A stretch of DNA of 64,000 nucleotides, taken from contig NZ_FOLQ01000010.1 of NCBI RefSeq assembly GCF_900112365.1, positions 172,034 through 236,033 of the forward strand, written 5' to 3'. The position numbers were made by a program, and so were the translations under genes. Position 1 is the first letter of the stretch. Every line of letters starts with the position of its first letter. This document shows, in pieces, positions 43,169 through 51,259 of the stretch. This DNA comes from Spirosoma endophyticum (GTDB taxonomy: Bacteria; Bacteroidota; Bacteroidia; Cytophagales; Spirosomataceae). A model generated the notes under the pieces. The model did not search any database, was not told the DNA's origin, and worked only from the letters and a program-made list of their open reading frames with translations.

Positions 43169-44911
43169 ATGCTACCGCTAACTTCGTTCCGTCTTCTTAA
43201 TGTTTTTATCTGTGTTTTTTGGTTAACAATAACTACTGGGTTTGCCCAAACGAAAGCCGAGAAAATTGATGCGCTTGTTCGTCAGTACGTAGCCAACCGA
43301 CAGTTTAACGGAGCTATTTTAGTCGCCGACAAGGGAAAAGTGATTATCAAAAAAGGCTATGGCATGGCCAATATGGAATGGAACATTGCCAATACGTCGA
43401 CCACAAAATTTCGGCTTGGGTCGGTGACGAAGCAGTTTACCGCCATGCTCATCATGCAATTGGTGGAACAGGGTAAACTGAAGTTAAATGGGAAAGTGAC
43501 AACCTACTTGCCCGACTACCCGAAAGCAACCGGCGACAACATCACGATTCATCACCTGCTCACGCACACGTCGGGCATTCCTAACTATACCAATTTCCCC
43601 AAATTTTTCGAGACGACGGCCCGTAACCCGTATACGCCTGAAGTGTTTGTGAAAGAGTTTTCTAGCTTGCCCTTGGAATTTACCCCCGGTTCGACATTTT
43701 CATACAGTAACTCCGGTTATTTTCTGCTGGGTGTCATCATCGAAAAAGTGACGGGCAAATCCTATGCCGATGTATTGCAGGAGAATATTCTTACGCCCCT
43801 GGAACTGAAAGACACGGGCTATGACCTGTTCAGCCCGATTATTTCCAAGCGGGCAACAGGTTATGAAAAGCGGAGCAGCGGCTATGTGAATGCGCCTTAT
43901 CTGGATATGTCGATTCCTTATGCGGCCGGGTCTATGTACTCAACCGTAGAGGATTTGAATCGCTGGAGTCAGGCTCTGTCTGGTGATAAACTCCTGTCAG
44001 ATAGTTTGAAGACAATTATGTTTACCCCCTTTCTGAGCAATTATGCCTATGGTTGGGGCGTAGCGAAAACGAAGGTTGGGCAACTCAGGGACAGTTTGTT
44101 GGTGATCGAGCATGGCGGGGGAATCAACGGATTCAATACGTTAATTAGCCGGATGCCTGATGATAAACAGTTGGTCGTCCTGCTCAACAATACAGGCAGT
44201 GCTCCACTCGAAGCCATACGAAAGAACATTCTCAGCATTCTTCACGGTCAGGCGGTTGAGCCACCGAAGAAATCCATTGCCGATTTGCTTCGGAAATCAG
44301 TGTTGTCGGAATCCATTGAACAGTCGCGGCAAAAGTTCACTGTCTGGCGAGGTGGCAAAGCTTATAATCTGGACGAAAGCGAGATGAACAGCGTGGGCTA
44401 TGAATTACTGCGCGACGGAAAAACGACCGAAGCCCTGACCGTATTCACGCTCAACGCCGAATCGTTTCCAGCTTCCTACAATGTCTACGATAGTCGGGGA
44501 GAGGCTTATATGAAAGCGGGCGATAAAGTAGCGGCCATCAAAGACTATAAAAAGTCGGTAGACATCAATCCACGGAATGCCAACGGGTTTGCCAAGTTGA
44601 AAGAGTTGGGTGAAAAGGTAGAAGCGCCTAAAGAACCCACGGTTTCGGTCGATGCTGCTACGTTGGATTCATACGTTGGTACCTATCAACTTGCTCCAAC
44701 CTTTTCGATTGTGATCACAAAAGACGGGAGCAAACTTTTCGGGCAAGCCACGGGTCAACCTAAGTTTGAGCTGTTCGCCGAGTCGAAAACCAAGTTTTAC
44801 CTTAAAGTTGTCGATGCGCAGATAACGTTTACGAGCAATGCCAAAGGCGACGTGGAGCAACTGATTCTTCACCAAAACGGGAAAGACATGCCAGGAAAAC
44901 GGGTTCATTGA
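43169..44911 (+). CDS. Secreted serine beta-lactamase-fold hydrolase with TPR-like C-terminus
   Basis: 580 residues from the ATG at 43169 (MLPLTSFRLLNVF); the ATG-like start at 43139 sits on a -7-box-like TATCTTGC. Signal peptide ends GFAQ. Catalytic Ser-x-x-Lys in LGSVTKQF, Tyr-x-Asn in FSYSNSGYFLLG, and HGGGINGF as third motif: all intact, unlike the other hydrolase here. After about residue 370 come TPR-like helices (YELLRDGKTTEALTVFTLNAE, NVYDSRGEAYMKAGDKVAAIKDYKKSVDINP) and a small beta domain. Possibly a peptidase or esterase on cell-wall substrates. A diverged piece of its 3' end lies at 45691-45732. Confidence 0.87.
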   Translation: MLPLTSFRLLNVFICVFWLTITTGFAQTKAEKIDALVRQYVANRQFNGAILVADKGKVIIKKGYGMANMEWNIANTSTTKFRLGSVTKQFTAMLIMQLVEQGKLKLNGKVTTYLPDYPKATGDNITIHHLLTHTSGIPNYTNFPKFFETTARNPYTPEVFVKEFSSLPLEFTPGSTFSYSNSGYFLLGVIIEKVTGKSYADVLQENILTPLELKDTGYDLFSPIISKRATGYEKRSSGYVNAPYLDMSIPYAAGSMYSTVEDLNRWSQALSGDKLLSDSLKTIMFTPFLSNYAYGWGVAKTKVGQLRDSLLVIEHGGGINGFNTLISRMPDDKQLVVLLNNTGSAPLEAIRKNILSILHGQAVEPPKKSIADLLRKSVLSESIEQSRQKFTVWRGGKAYNLDESEMNSVGYELLRDGKTTEALTVFTLNAESFPASYNVYDSRGEAYMKAGDKVAAIKDYKKSVDINPRNANGFAKLKELGEKVEAPKEPTVSVDAATLDSYVGTYQLAPTFSIVITKDGSKLFGQATGQPKFELFAESKTKFYLKVVDAQITFTSNAKGDVEQLILHQNGKDMPGKRVH

Positions 44912-44988
44912 TGGCCTGGTAGGACTTGGAGTTATGTTTTATTAAATGACAATCGTCAAAAGATAATATTTTTGCTTGAATTAGAAAG

Positions 44989-45019
44989 TTTCACTTTAGG
45001 GCAACTTCTATTATCTTTG
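44989..45019 (+). promoter_or_regulatory. Promoter of the higBA operon
   Basis: TTTC (44989-44992), 19-base spacer, exact TATCTTTG (45012-45019). The toxin's GTG start follows only 4 bases later, so the mRNA would be leaderless or nearly so. Confidence 0.5.
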
Positions 45020-45023
45020 CTAC

Positions 45024-45374
45024 GTGAAGGGGAATCATAAATACCGTACTGTTATTTTTTACAAGGACTATTTCCAAGAGTTTTTTGTAGAGCAGAAAGA
45101 CAAAGTGAAAGATAAAATTATCTGGACTTTCGAATTGATTGAGCAACTTCAACGGGTTCCTGAAACGTACTTAAAACACATTGAGAATACAGAAGGTCTT
45201 TTTGAAATTAGAGTGCAGGTAGGCAGTAATATTTTTCGAATTTTCTGTTTTTTCGATCAAGGTCAATTGGTGGTTTTAGCCAATGGGTTTCAAAAGAAAA
45301 CACAAAAGACACCGAAACAAGAAATTGAAAAGGCACTAAGAATAAAGGAAGAATATGAAAACGAAAAAGAGTGA
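45024..45374 (+). CDS. higB: Type II toxin, HigB/RelE-like (Gp49 group)
   Basis: 116 residues starting at a GTG (no other start fits). RTVIFYKDYFQEFFVEQKDKVKDKIIWTFELIEQLQRVPETYLKHIENTEGLFEIRVQ matches Bacteroidota HigB proteins of the phage-derived Gp49 family, followed by IFRIFCFFDQGQLVVLANGFQKKTQKTP, the conserved RelE-like core. Such toxins are ribosome-dependent mRNA endonucleases. The antitoxin follows with 20 bases of overlap. AT-richer codon use than neighbours suggests acquisition. Nothing is visibly truncated, so the module may be active. Confidence 0.88.
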   Translation: MKGNHKYRTVIFYKDYFQEFFVEQKDKVKDKIIWTFELIEQLQRVPETYLKHIENTEGLFEIRVQVGSNIFRIFCFFDQGQLVVLANGFQKKTQKTPKQEIEKALRIKEEYENEKE

Positions 45375-45660
45375 TATAATGACACTTGACCAATTCAAGG
45401 ATAAACATTACGGCAAGCGCGGAACAGCAAAGCGTGATGAACTTGAGGCAGGCTACAAAAACTTTAAAATTGGTGCTCTAATTCACGAAGCCCGACTTGA
45501 GAAAGGGTTGACCCAAAAAGAACTGGCTGAGAAAATCGGTACGTCAAAATCCTATATTTCAAAAATTGAGAATAATATTAAAGAAGTACGAATTTCGACA
45601 CTTCAAAAAATTGTCGAACTTGGTTTTGAAGGAACATTACACCTATCAATAAAACTTTGA
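45355..45660 (+). CDS. higA: Antitoxin, HigA-like helix-turn-helix (XRE) protein
   Basis: 101 residues from 45355 (overlapping the toxin by 20 bases) or 93 from the ATG at 45379. XRE/Cro helix-turn-helix: IGALIHEARLEKGLTQKELAEKIGTSKSYISKIENN, then VRISTLQKIVELG. It should bind HigB, block it, and repress the operon promoter. Toxin-before-antitoxin order is the hallmark of higBA. Same AT-rich composition as higB. Confidence 0.9.
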   Translation: MKTKKSDIMTLDQFKDKHYGKRGTAKRDELEAGYKNFKIGALIHEARLEKGLTQKELAEKIGTSKSYISKIENNIKEVRISTLQKIVELGFEGTLHLSIKL

Positions 45661-45690
45661 TAATGAAAGCAAAGTCATAGACTCCAATTC

Positions 45691-45732
45691 ATGGGCAATG
45701 CCAAAAGCGAAATAGAGTGACTGATTCTTCAC
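45691..45732 (+). pseudogene. Remnant of a serine hydrolase 3' region
   Basis: 34 of 42 bases match 44831-44872 in the upstream hydrolase gene. Translated, NAKSEIE-stop-LILH lines up with NAKGDVEQLILH, with Gln changed to a stop. It is a decayed partial copy lying beyond higBA on the same strand. Confidence 0.7.
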
Positions 45733-45946
45733 TTGCCCCTTAGCGTTTATTATTTCACTACGTTATCCTACGCCAGCTCTCACCCTTAATTGCACCGGCG
45801 AACTAATAAATTAGAACATTCTTAGAGTGAGGAACAATTTTGCACTTTTTTTATTTGCCTGATAGAATACCCACTGTTTTAAGGGGATTCGTGTGAGTTT
45901 TCCAAGTTGGCCAAACTCGCGAGCTGTCAGAAAATAGTACGCTGCA
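45733..45946. other. Intergenic region before the MFS exporter
   Basis: About 210 bases, AT-rich, following the hydrolase remnant. I found no ORF, strong hairpin or consensus promoter. It must hold the promoter of the MFS gene. Confidence 0.4.
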
Positions 45947-47161
45947 ATGAAAAAAAGTTTGTTACCTCTCGCAATGGGCGGCTTCGGCATCGGAATGACC
46001 GAGTTCGTCATCATGGGCGTTCTGCCTGATATTGCCAATACACTACACATCTCGATTCCGGTCGCCGGTCACCTGATTTCCTCCTACGCGCTTGGCGTGG
46101 TATTAGGCGCTCCATTGCTGGTCGGCATTGCCGGAAACTATCCGCCCAAGAAAATTCTGCTGGGCCTGATGGCCATTTTTACAGTCTTCAATGCGCTGTC
46201 GGCTTTTGCACCTACTTACGAAATCATGATGTTTACCCGGTTGCTATCGGGCTTGCCGCATGGTGCTTTTTTTGGTGTAGGTGCCGTAGTGGCCAGTCGA
46301 TTAGCGGGTAAAGGCAAAGAGGCTCAGGCCATTTCTATGATGTTTGCCGGGCTTACAGTAGCCAATATTATCGGTGTACCACTGGGGACCTACATAGGCC
46401 ATACCATGAGCTGGCGGATCACGTTTGTAATCATTGGCGCTGTTGGTCTGGTTACCCTATTTTGTATTCATAAACTGCTGCCCGTGATGCCAGTCGTGGG
46501 TGAATCCAACCTCCGCAAAGACCTGAAACTCTTTACACGGGTAGAGCCCTGGCTGATTCTGGGCATTACGGCCATTGGTACAGGCGGGTTGTTTGCCTGG
46601 TTCAGCTATATCGCTCCGTTGTTAACTGAAGTGGCTCATTTTAGCAGTGATCAGCTAATGTGGATTCTAGTGCTGGCAGGTTTGGGCATGGCGACCGGGA
46701 ATCTGATTTCCGGACGTATCGCCGACCTTATTTCGCCCATTAAGGCCACGGCTCTATTTTTGGCCCTGATGTCCATTTCGCTGGTGGCTGTCTATTTTGT
46801 CGCTCCGTTCAAAATACCGCTGCTGGTTATGACTTTCATCACGGGCGCCATCGCTTTCTCACTGGGAGCGCCCATCCAAATCCTGATGATTCGGGCTGCG
46901 AATGGGTCCGAAATGCTGGCGTCGTCGGTGAGTCAGGCTGGCTTTAACATTGGTAATGCATTGGGTGCTTTTCTGGGTGGACTGCCCATTGCCGCCGGTC
47001 TGGGCTATGCGTCGCCTGAATGGGTGGGGGCTATACTGGCGTTCAGCGGTTTCATGCTGGCTGTGGTCGTGTATTTCAGGCAGAAGAATGCCACCGTCAA
47101 CGTTACTCAGGATGTGGCTAACGAAGAGGTCGTTGGCTATGAGTTAGCGTCTGGACACTAA
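45947..47161 (+). CDS. MFS sugar/drug efflux transporter (AraJ/DHA1-like)
   Basis: 404 residues, twelve predicted membrane helices. Starts KKSLLPLAMGGFGIGMTEFVIMGVLPDIA, the signature of AraJ-type exporters (GMTEFVIMG), then SYALGVVLGAPLLVGIAG, RLLSGLPHGAFFGVGAVVASRLAGKGKEAQAISMMFAGLTVANIIGVPLGTYIG (antiporter motif C-like). It pumps sugars or drugs out with proton exchange; substrate unknown. Single gene with a hairpin terminator after it. Confidence 0.85.
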   Translation: MKKSLLPLAMGGFGIGMTEFVIMGVLPDIANTLHISIPVAGHLISSYALGVVLGAPLLVGIAGNYPPKKILLGLMAIFTVFNALSAFAPTYEIMMFTRLLSGLPHGAFFGVGAVVASRLAGKGKEAQAISMMFAGLTVANIIGVPLGTYIGHTMSWRITFVIIGAVGLVTLFCIHKLLPVMPVVGESNLRKDLKLFTRVEPWLILGITAIGTGGLFAWFSYIAPLLTEVAHFSSDQLMWILVLAGLGMATGNLISGRIADLISPIKATALFLALMSISLVAVYFVAPFKIPLLVMTFITGAIAFSLGAPIQILMIRAANGSEMLASSVSQAGFNIGNALGAFLGGLPIAAGLGYASPEWVGAILAFSGFMLAVVVYFRQKNATVNVTQDVANEEVVGYELASGH

Positions 47162-47169
47162 GCTAATCA

Positions 47170-47230
47170 GACAAAAAATTAATCGTCATATTAATGGATT
47201 CCGTACCTTACACGGAATCCATTTTTTGTC
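47170..47230 (+). terminator. Nested terminator between the MFS and SPFH genes
   Basis: Outer arms GACAAAAAAT (47170-47179) and 47221-47230 are exact reverse complements; inside, AATGGATTCCGT (47193-47204) pairs exactly with 47212-47223 and is followed by a T-run. Confidence 0.8.
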
Positions 47231-47247
47231 TTAACTACCTTACCTGC

Positions 47248-48219
47248 ATGAGTTTTCTGGCTATATTTTTTTTGCTGGCGGTTATTATTGTCTACCTCTC
47301 CGTCGTTATTGTGCAACAGGGCACAGTGGCCGTTATTACCATTTTTGGGAAATATGCCCGCGTCATGACGCCGGGCTTAAACTTTAAAATCCCGTTTATT
47401 GAGTTCATTTACCGGCGCATCTCGATTCAGAATCGCTCCGTTGAGCTGGCGTTTCAGGCCATTACAGCCGACCAGGCTAACGTTAATTTCAAAGCCATGC
47501 TGGTCTATTCGGTGCTGAATCAGGGGGAAGAAACAATCAAGAACGTAGCGTTCAAATTCATCGACGAAGCGTCGTTTATGCAGGCACTGATACGTACCAT
47601 CGAAGGCTCGATCCGTAGTTTTGTGGCGACCAAGCGGCAGTCCGAAATTCTGGCGCTACGTTCCGAAATCATTGAGCACGTAAAATCTCAACTCGATGTC
47701 CTGCTCGAAACCTGGGGCTACCACCTCACCGATCTGCAACTGAACGATATTGCGTTCGATGAAGTCATTATGCGTTCCATGGCGCAGGTTGTAGCCTCAT
47801 CGAACCTGAAAGCGGCTGCCGAAAACGAAGGGCAGGCGCTGTTAATTACGAAAACCAAAGCCGCTGAAGCCGAAGGGAATGCCATTCAGATTTCGGCCGA
47901 AGCGGAGAAAAAAGCATCACAATTGCGCGGTCAGGGCGTGGCATTGTTTCGGGAGGAAGTCGCCAAAGGGATGGCCGAATCAGCCAAAGTAATGACCGAA
48001 GCCAAACTGGATGCCTCGCTGATTCTGTTCTCGATCTGGACCGAAGCCATCAAACATTTTGCTGAAAACGGAAAAGGAAATGTCATTTTTCTGGATGGCT
48101 CAACCGAGGGAATGGAGAAAACCATGAAGCAGATGCTGGCCGTTGAAACCATGAATACGGGGGCTGGTGCTGGTTCGAGCAGTATCATTACGCCCCCGCC
48201 AGCCCCAGGGAAGCGGTAA
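47248..48219 (+). CDS. SPFH/band 7 domain membrane protein
   Basis: 323 residues from the ATG at 47248; the ATG at 47194 lies inside the terminator. One N-terminal membrane helix (MSFLAIFFLLAVIIVYLSVVIV), then the band 7 domain (QGTVAVITIFGKYARVMTPGLNFKIPFIEF to about residue 180) and a long coiled coil rich in Ala/Glu (AAENEGQALLITKTKAAEAEGNAIQISAEAEKKASQLRG), ending in a Pro-rich tail. These proteins oligomerise into membrane microdomain scaffolds and often control proteases. No NfeD or protease gene is adjacent. Single gene. Confidence 0.88.
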   Translation: MSFLAIFFLLAVIIVYLSVVIVQQGTVAVITIFGKYARVMTPGLNFKIPFIEFIYRRISIQNRSVELAFQAITADQANVNFKAMLVYSVLNQGEETIKNVAFKFIDEASFMQALIRTIEGSIRSFVATKRQSEILALRSEIIEHVKSQLDVLLETWGYHLTDLQLNDIAFDEVIMRSMAQVVASSNLKAAAENEGQALLITKTKAAEAEGNAIQISAEAEKKASQLRGQGVALFREEVAKGMAESAKVMTEAKLDASLILFSIWTEAIKHFAENGKGNVIFLDGSTEGMEKTMKQMLAVETMNTGAGAGSSSIITPPPAPGKR

Positions 48220-48246
48220 ACATAGTGGTCGGTAAACGGTTTATAG

Positions 48247-48262
48247 TTTACGGTTTTTGGTA
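48247..48262. repeat. GTTTACGGTTTTTGGT element (inverted copy at 377-392)
   Basis: Sixteen bases exactly reverse-complementary to ACCAAAAACCGTAAAC near 377-392. Both lie in intergenic DNA, here between the SPFH and universal stress protein genes, within a run of related CGGTAAACGGTTTA motifs. Confidence 0.5.
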
Positions 48263-48338
48263 GCTGACCGACGTCAACAATCATGCATTTATGACTTTTT
48301 GACCGTATACTACAGACCGAAAACCTTATTCACTACGT

Positions 48339-49067
48339 ATGACAAACCTACTTTTCCCCACAGACTTCTCGACCAGTAACGCTGCTGCTCTGGATTGGGT
48401 ACGACTTTTTGCCCGAAAAACCGGTGCAACCGTTACGTTATTACACGTGTATATGCCTATGATCCCCGACACGACCTTTCCATCTGTGGGCGATACAGGA
48501 CTGGGCATAATGGCGTCACAGGAAATTGAAGACATTAGTCGCCAGCGATTGAGCGCACTGGCCAGCGAATTGCAGTCGGAAGGCCTGTCCGCCCGCGTTG
48601 ACTGGCGTATTGGCTCCGTAGAAGATAGTATTTTAGACGCAGCTAAAGATCACTTAGCCGACCTGATCGTAATGGGACGTAGTGATCTGAGCACCTTCTT
48701 TGACCGATTGGCGGGTACGTCTGTCACTGAAGTCGCCGATGAAGCGCGCTGCCCGGTATTGATTGTGCCAACCACACCCGAAGGACACGCCATTCGACCG
48801 GCGCAGGTACATACGATTGCCTATGCGATGCAGCCCCAGACCACAAATGCGCAGGTAACCTTTCAGACTGAATCGATCGTAGAGGCTTTTGACGCGAAGC
48901 TCGTTATATTGACTGAGGATCAGATGGATACAACGCATGCTGACCTGATTGTGATGCAACTGTACCCACAATCAGGCTTCCTGGATAAATTATTTCACCC
49001 GAATCACACGGCTGGCTTAGTCGAAAAGTCAGATGTGCCGGTGTTGATTTATCACGAAAAAGAATAA
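48339..49067 (+). CDS. Universal stress protein (UspA-like)
   Basis: 242 residues. First Usp domain: NLLFPTDFSTSNAAALDWVRLFARKTGATVTLLHVYMP and ADLIVMGRSDLSTFFDRLAGTSVTEVADEARCPVLIVP, with Gly-x2-Gly/Ser-type nucleotide loop altered. The second domain (after about 150) is shortened and poorly conserved (HADLIVMQLYPQS, FHPNHTAGLVEKSDVPVLIYHEKE). Cytoplasmic stress protein, ATP-binding uncertain. A GTTTACGGTTTTTGGT element lies upstream and a long palindrome after its stop. Confidence 0.87.
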   Translation: MTNLLFPTDFSTSNAAALDWVRLFARKTGATVTLLHVYMPMIPDTTFPSVGDTGLGIMASQEIEDISRQRLSALASELQSEGLSARVDWRIGSVEDSILDAAKDHLADLIVMGRSDLSTFFDRLAGTSVTEVADEARCPVLIVPTTPEGHAIRPAQVHTIAYAMQPQTTNAQVTFQTESIVEAFDAKLVILTEDQMDTTHADLIVMQLYPQSGFLDKLFHPNHTAGLVEKSDVPVLIYHEKE

Positions 49068-49079
49068 GACGAACAGCTG

Positions 49080-49143
49080 AGGCCTTATAGCCGGGCCGCC
49101 GGAACGGTTTCAAAACTGCTCTGGCGGCCCGGCTATAAGGCCT
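49080..49143. terminator. Inverted repeat with 21-bp perfect arms, shared by convergent genes
   Basis: Arms 49080-49100 and 49123-49143 are exact reverse complements with a GC-rich core (CCGGGCCGCC) and a 22-base loop. The right arm contains the stop codon of the minus-strand OsmC gene. It probably ends both transcripts. Confidence 0.8.
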
Positions 49144-49618
49144 TTATGTCAACTGCATGACAAGACGGTTTATGGTGAACCGGAAAATTGCAGGAGTTAG
49201 CAATAAAGCACAGTGTGTTAGCCTGCTGGTGTAATGCATTGGCTTTCTCCACCATCGATGGCTCCGCGACAATAACAACCGGATACAGTGTAACCTCACT
49301 AAAGTGCCCGCCACCATCTAGTGTCTCAACCATTGTGCCCGTAGCTGTATCGGTATAGTCAAGAACGACAACGCCCGCTACAGCACACAAATGCAAATAC
49401 GATAGCATGTGGCAGCTTGACAGTGAGGCAACCAGCAACTCCTCCGGATTATACCTGGTCTTGTCACCCCGAAACGATGGGTCCGATGAGGCCAGAATCT
49501 CTGGCTTATTTTCGGCTGAGATCGTATGGCTACGTTCATAGGAGCGATAACTATTCGTTCCCGTTCCGGTGTTGCCCGTCCAACGGGTTGTTAATGCGTA
49601 CTGGTGTTCTCTGGCCAT
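49133..49618 (-). CDS. OsmC/Ohr-like peroxiredoxin
   Basis: 161 residues. KTRYNPEELLVASLSSCHMLSYLHLCAVAGVVVLDYTDTATG is the OsmC family core, with the peroxidatic Cys in SSCHM. A second cysteine in HLC and one near the end (LCFIANSCNF) could resolve it. N-terminal GTGTNSYRSYERSH matches the organic-hydroperoxide-reductase subgroup. It reduces organic hydroperoxides in the cytoplasm. The PaiB-like gene lies 12 bases upstream, so the two are likely cotranscribed. Confidence 0.88.
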   Translation of the reverse strand: MAREHQYALTTRWTGNTGTGTNSYRSYERSHTISAENKPEILASSDPSFRGDKTRYNPEELLVASLSSCHMLSYLHLCAVAGVVVLDYTDTATGTMVETLDGGGHFSEVTLYPVVIVAEPSMVEKANALHQQANTLCFIANSCNFPVHHKPSCHAVDIKAL

Positions 49619-49630
49619 ACTGTATGCTGG

Positions 49631-50263
49631 TTATTTGTCAATGTCTGATCGTCGGGCTTCCATTTCGTTAGCCGTCGCATCCGCGTTTTCATTTCCTTGC
49701 TGACGTAGTTCGGAGATGATGTTTCTGTAATTTTTGTCATCGCGATTTTGACTCAGTTTGGCAGTCCCCTGTAGGCTGTCAATGGTCATTGTAAACGCAA
49801 CAACACCCCGCATTTCCTTTCGCACGTATCCCTCGGTCATGCTGTCGACAGACACAGGACATTTTGAATGGACTTCATATTTATCTACTTGCTGGCGCAA
49901 CAAGTCCAGCGTTTCGTCCTCGGTCAATATACGCGTTCGGCCCGTAATTTGCACCGACAGATAATTCCAGGTGGGTACGTTAACGTGATCATACCAGGAG
50001 GAAGAAATGTAGCTATGAGCGCCCGAAAATACGGCCAGTGCCGGTGTGTCATGACCCAGCAATTTCCATTGTGAGTTGGCTTTGGCCAAGTGCCCGGTCA
50101 ACTGAAACTGCCCGTCGGCGCTGGGTAGGAGTTCGATAGGCAAGTGTGTCGCAACCGGAACGCCATCGTCGCCAGTCGTAATCAGCAACGCAAATGAGTG
50201 ATCCCGCACGAACTGAAACAACGTATCGCGGTCGGTTTCCTGAAAGATTTTGGGTGTGTACAT
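49631..50263 (-). CDS. PaiB-like FMN-binding protein
   Basis: 210 residues. MYTPKIFQETDRDTLFQFVRDHSFALLIT, HLPIELLPS, QLTGHLAKANSQWKLL, FSGAHSYISSSWYDHVNVPTWNYLSVQITG and KYEV motifs match the PaiB family (split-barrel FMN-binding, described in Bacillus as a transcriptional regulator and as a heme/FMN protein). Cytoplasmic. Together with the OsmC and PNPOx-like genes it forms a minus-strand flavoprotein and redox group opposite the MocR regulator. Confidence 0.87.
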   Translation of the reverse strand: MYTPKIFQETDRDTLFQFVRDHSFALLITTGDDGVPVATHLPIELLPSADGQFQLTGHLAKANSQWKLLGHDTPALAVFSGAHSYISSSWYDHVNVPTWNYLSVQITGRTRILTEDETLDLLRQQVDKYEVHSKCPVSVDSMTEGYVRKEMRGVVAFTMTIDSLQGTAKLSQNRDDKNYRNIISELRQQGNENADATANEMEARRSDIDK

Positions 50264-50291
50264 GGTAGGAGCGTGAATGGTTAATTATCAA

Positions 50292-50516
50292 TTAGTTTCC
50301 TTTGTCAACCGCCATCCGTACGGTCAGGCTGGTCAGAATGCCCGCCATAACCCATTTTTGTGGCTGGATGTAGGCCGATCGGGTCTGAAACCAATGTGCC
50401 ATTCGAGCCTCGGATAAAACAATAAACAGGTTCACCGTGGCACTTGACAGGATCAGTTGAGCGTTGGTCAGGAATCCCATCTGAAACAGCTGCCGATTTG
50501 AATCGAGCGTGTTCAA
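50292..50516 (-). pseudogene. Remnant of a LysE/RhtB-type amino acid exporter
   Basis: 74 residues. NRQLFQMGFLTN matches the mid-protein GFLTN motif of LysE exporters, but the usual Pro-Lys motif and two helices that should follow are missing and the sequence jumps to the C-terminal region (MAHWFQTRSAYIQPQKWVMAGILTSLTVRMAVDKGN). The N-terminal half is absent. Length is about a third of a normal exporter. It lies between the PaiB-like and PNPOx-like genes, where a LysE gene is a plausible original partner of a MocR regulator. Confidence 0.55.
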
Positions 50517-50540
50517 CTCAAATTTCGGTATACAATAGTT

Positions 50541-51173
50541 CTACAAGTCTCCTGATAAATAATCGGGCAGTGGTGTTTCCATGCTATTTTCTGCCGAAAC
50601 TGGCGCCAGGCGGACGGTTTGCAGTGGAATCACGCCCGCCCAGGTAGGCAGGTCTTCATCTTCAGGATCATCATTTGGGCCACCCATGCGCACTTTGGCC
50701 GAGGCTTCAGCCAGCGAAAATGCCAGCACGGTTGTTCTGCGCATTTCGCTGTCGGTCGTTGGACGAAGGTCGTCCCAGCGGCCCGGAATCAGGTGGTCTG
50801 TAATCAGCGCCAGTGCTTCCATGCGCTCCGCTTCATCCATCACTTTTTCGGCCTGGGCGAAGATAACCACCGACCGGTAATTAACCGAGTGATGGAAGGC
50901 CGATTTCGCCAAAACAAGACCATCGGCCAGCATAACCGAAATGCAGGCCGTGCCACCCTGCTCGATGGTACGAATAAAATGACTCCCTACCGAGCCGTGA
51001 ATGTAAAGTTTATCACCCTTTCGGGCGAAGGCCGTTGGAATCGCCATTGGTTGTCCTTCAAGGACGTAGCTGACGGTGCAGAAGAGGGCTTCGTCCAGAA
51101 TAGGATGGATCGTTTCGGCGTCGTAATGAGCACGTTTGGCTGAACGACTGGGCGTTGTGCGGGCAGTTTGCAT
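50541..51173 (-). CDS. Pyridoxamine 5'-phosphate oxidase-fold flavoprotein
   Basis: 210 residues. Split-barrel flavin-binding fold of the nitroimidazole-resistance/NimA-like group: RAHYDAETIHPILDEALFCTVSYVLEGQPMAIPTAF, GDKLYIHGSVGSHFIRTI and HHSVNYRSVVIFAQAEKVMDEAERMEALALITDHLIPGRWDDLRP. Binds FMN; substrate unknown. Its start is 86 bases from the divergent MocR start, so the regulator probably controls it. Confidence 0.85.
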   Translation of the reverse strand: MQTARTTPSRSAKRAHYDAETIHPILDEALFCTVSYVLEGQPMAIPTAFARKGDKLYIHGSVGSHFIRTIEQGGTACISVMLADGLVLAKSAFHHSVNYRSVVIFAQAEKVMDEAERMEALALITDHLIPGRWDDLRPTTDSEMRRTTVLAFSLAEASAKVRMGGPNDDPEDEDLPTWAGVIPLQTVRLAPVSAENSMETPLPDYLSGDL

Positions 51174-51259
51174 GGATTTACTTGCTTTTTGTACGTCAAA
51201 TGTCTTGCTTTAGTGGTCTATGTAAATCGTCCAGTTTTAATAATTCACCTAGTCCGGTT
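51174..51259. promoter_or_regulatory. Divergent promoter/operator region of the PNPOx-like and MocR genes
   Basis: 86 bases between the two divergent start codons, AT-rich. MocR proteins usually bind direct repeats in such gaps and act on both genes. I see no clear repeated half-site or TAnnTTTG box, so only position supports this. Confidence 0.35.

Noticed and set aside
45024..45660. Part of a larger defence island
   Set aside because: Only the HigBA pair is present; no restriction, abortive infection or other defence gene is next to it.
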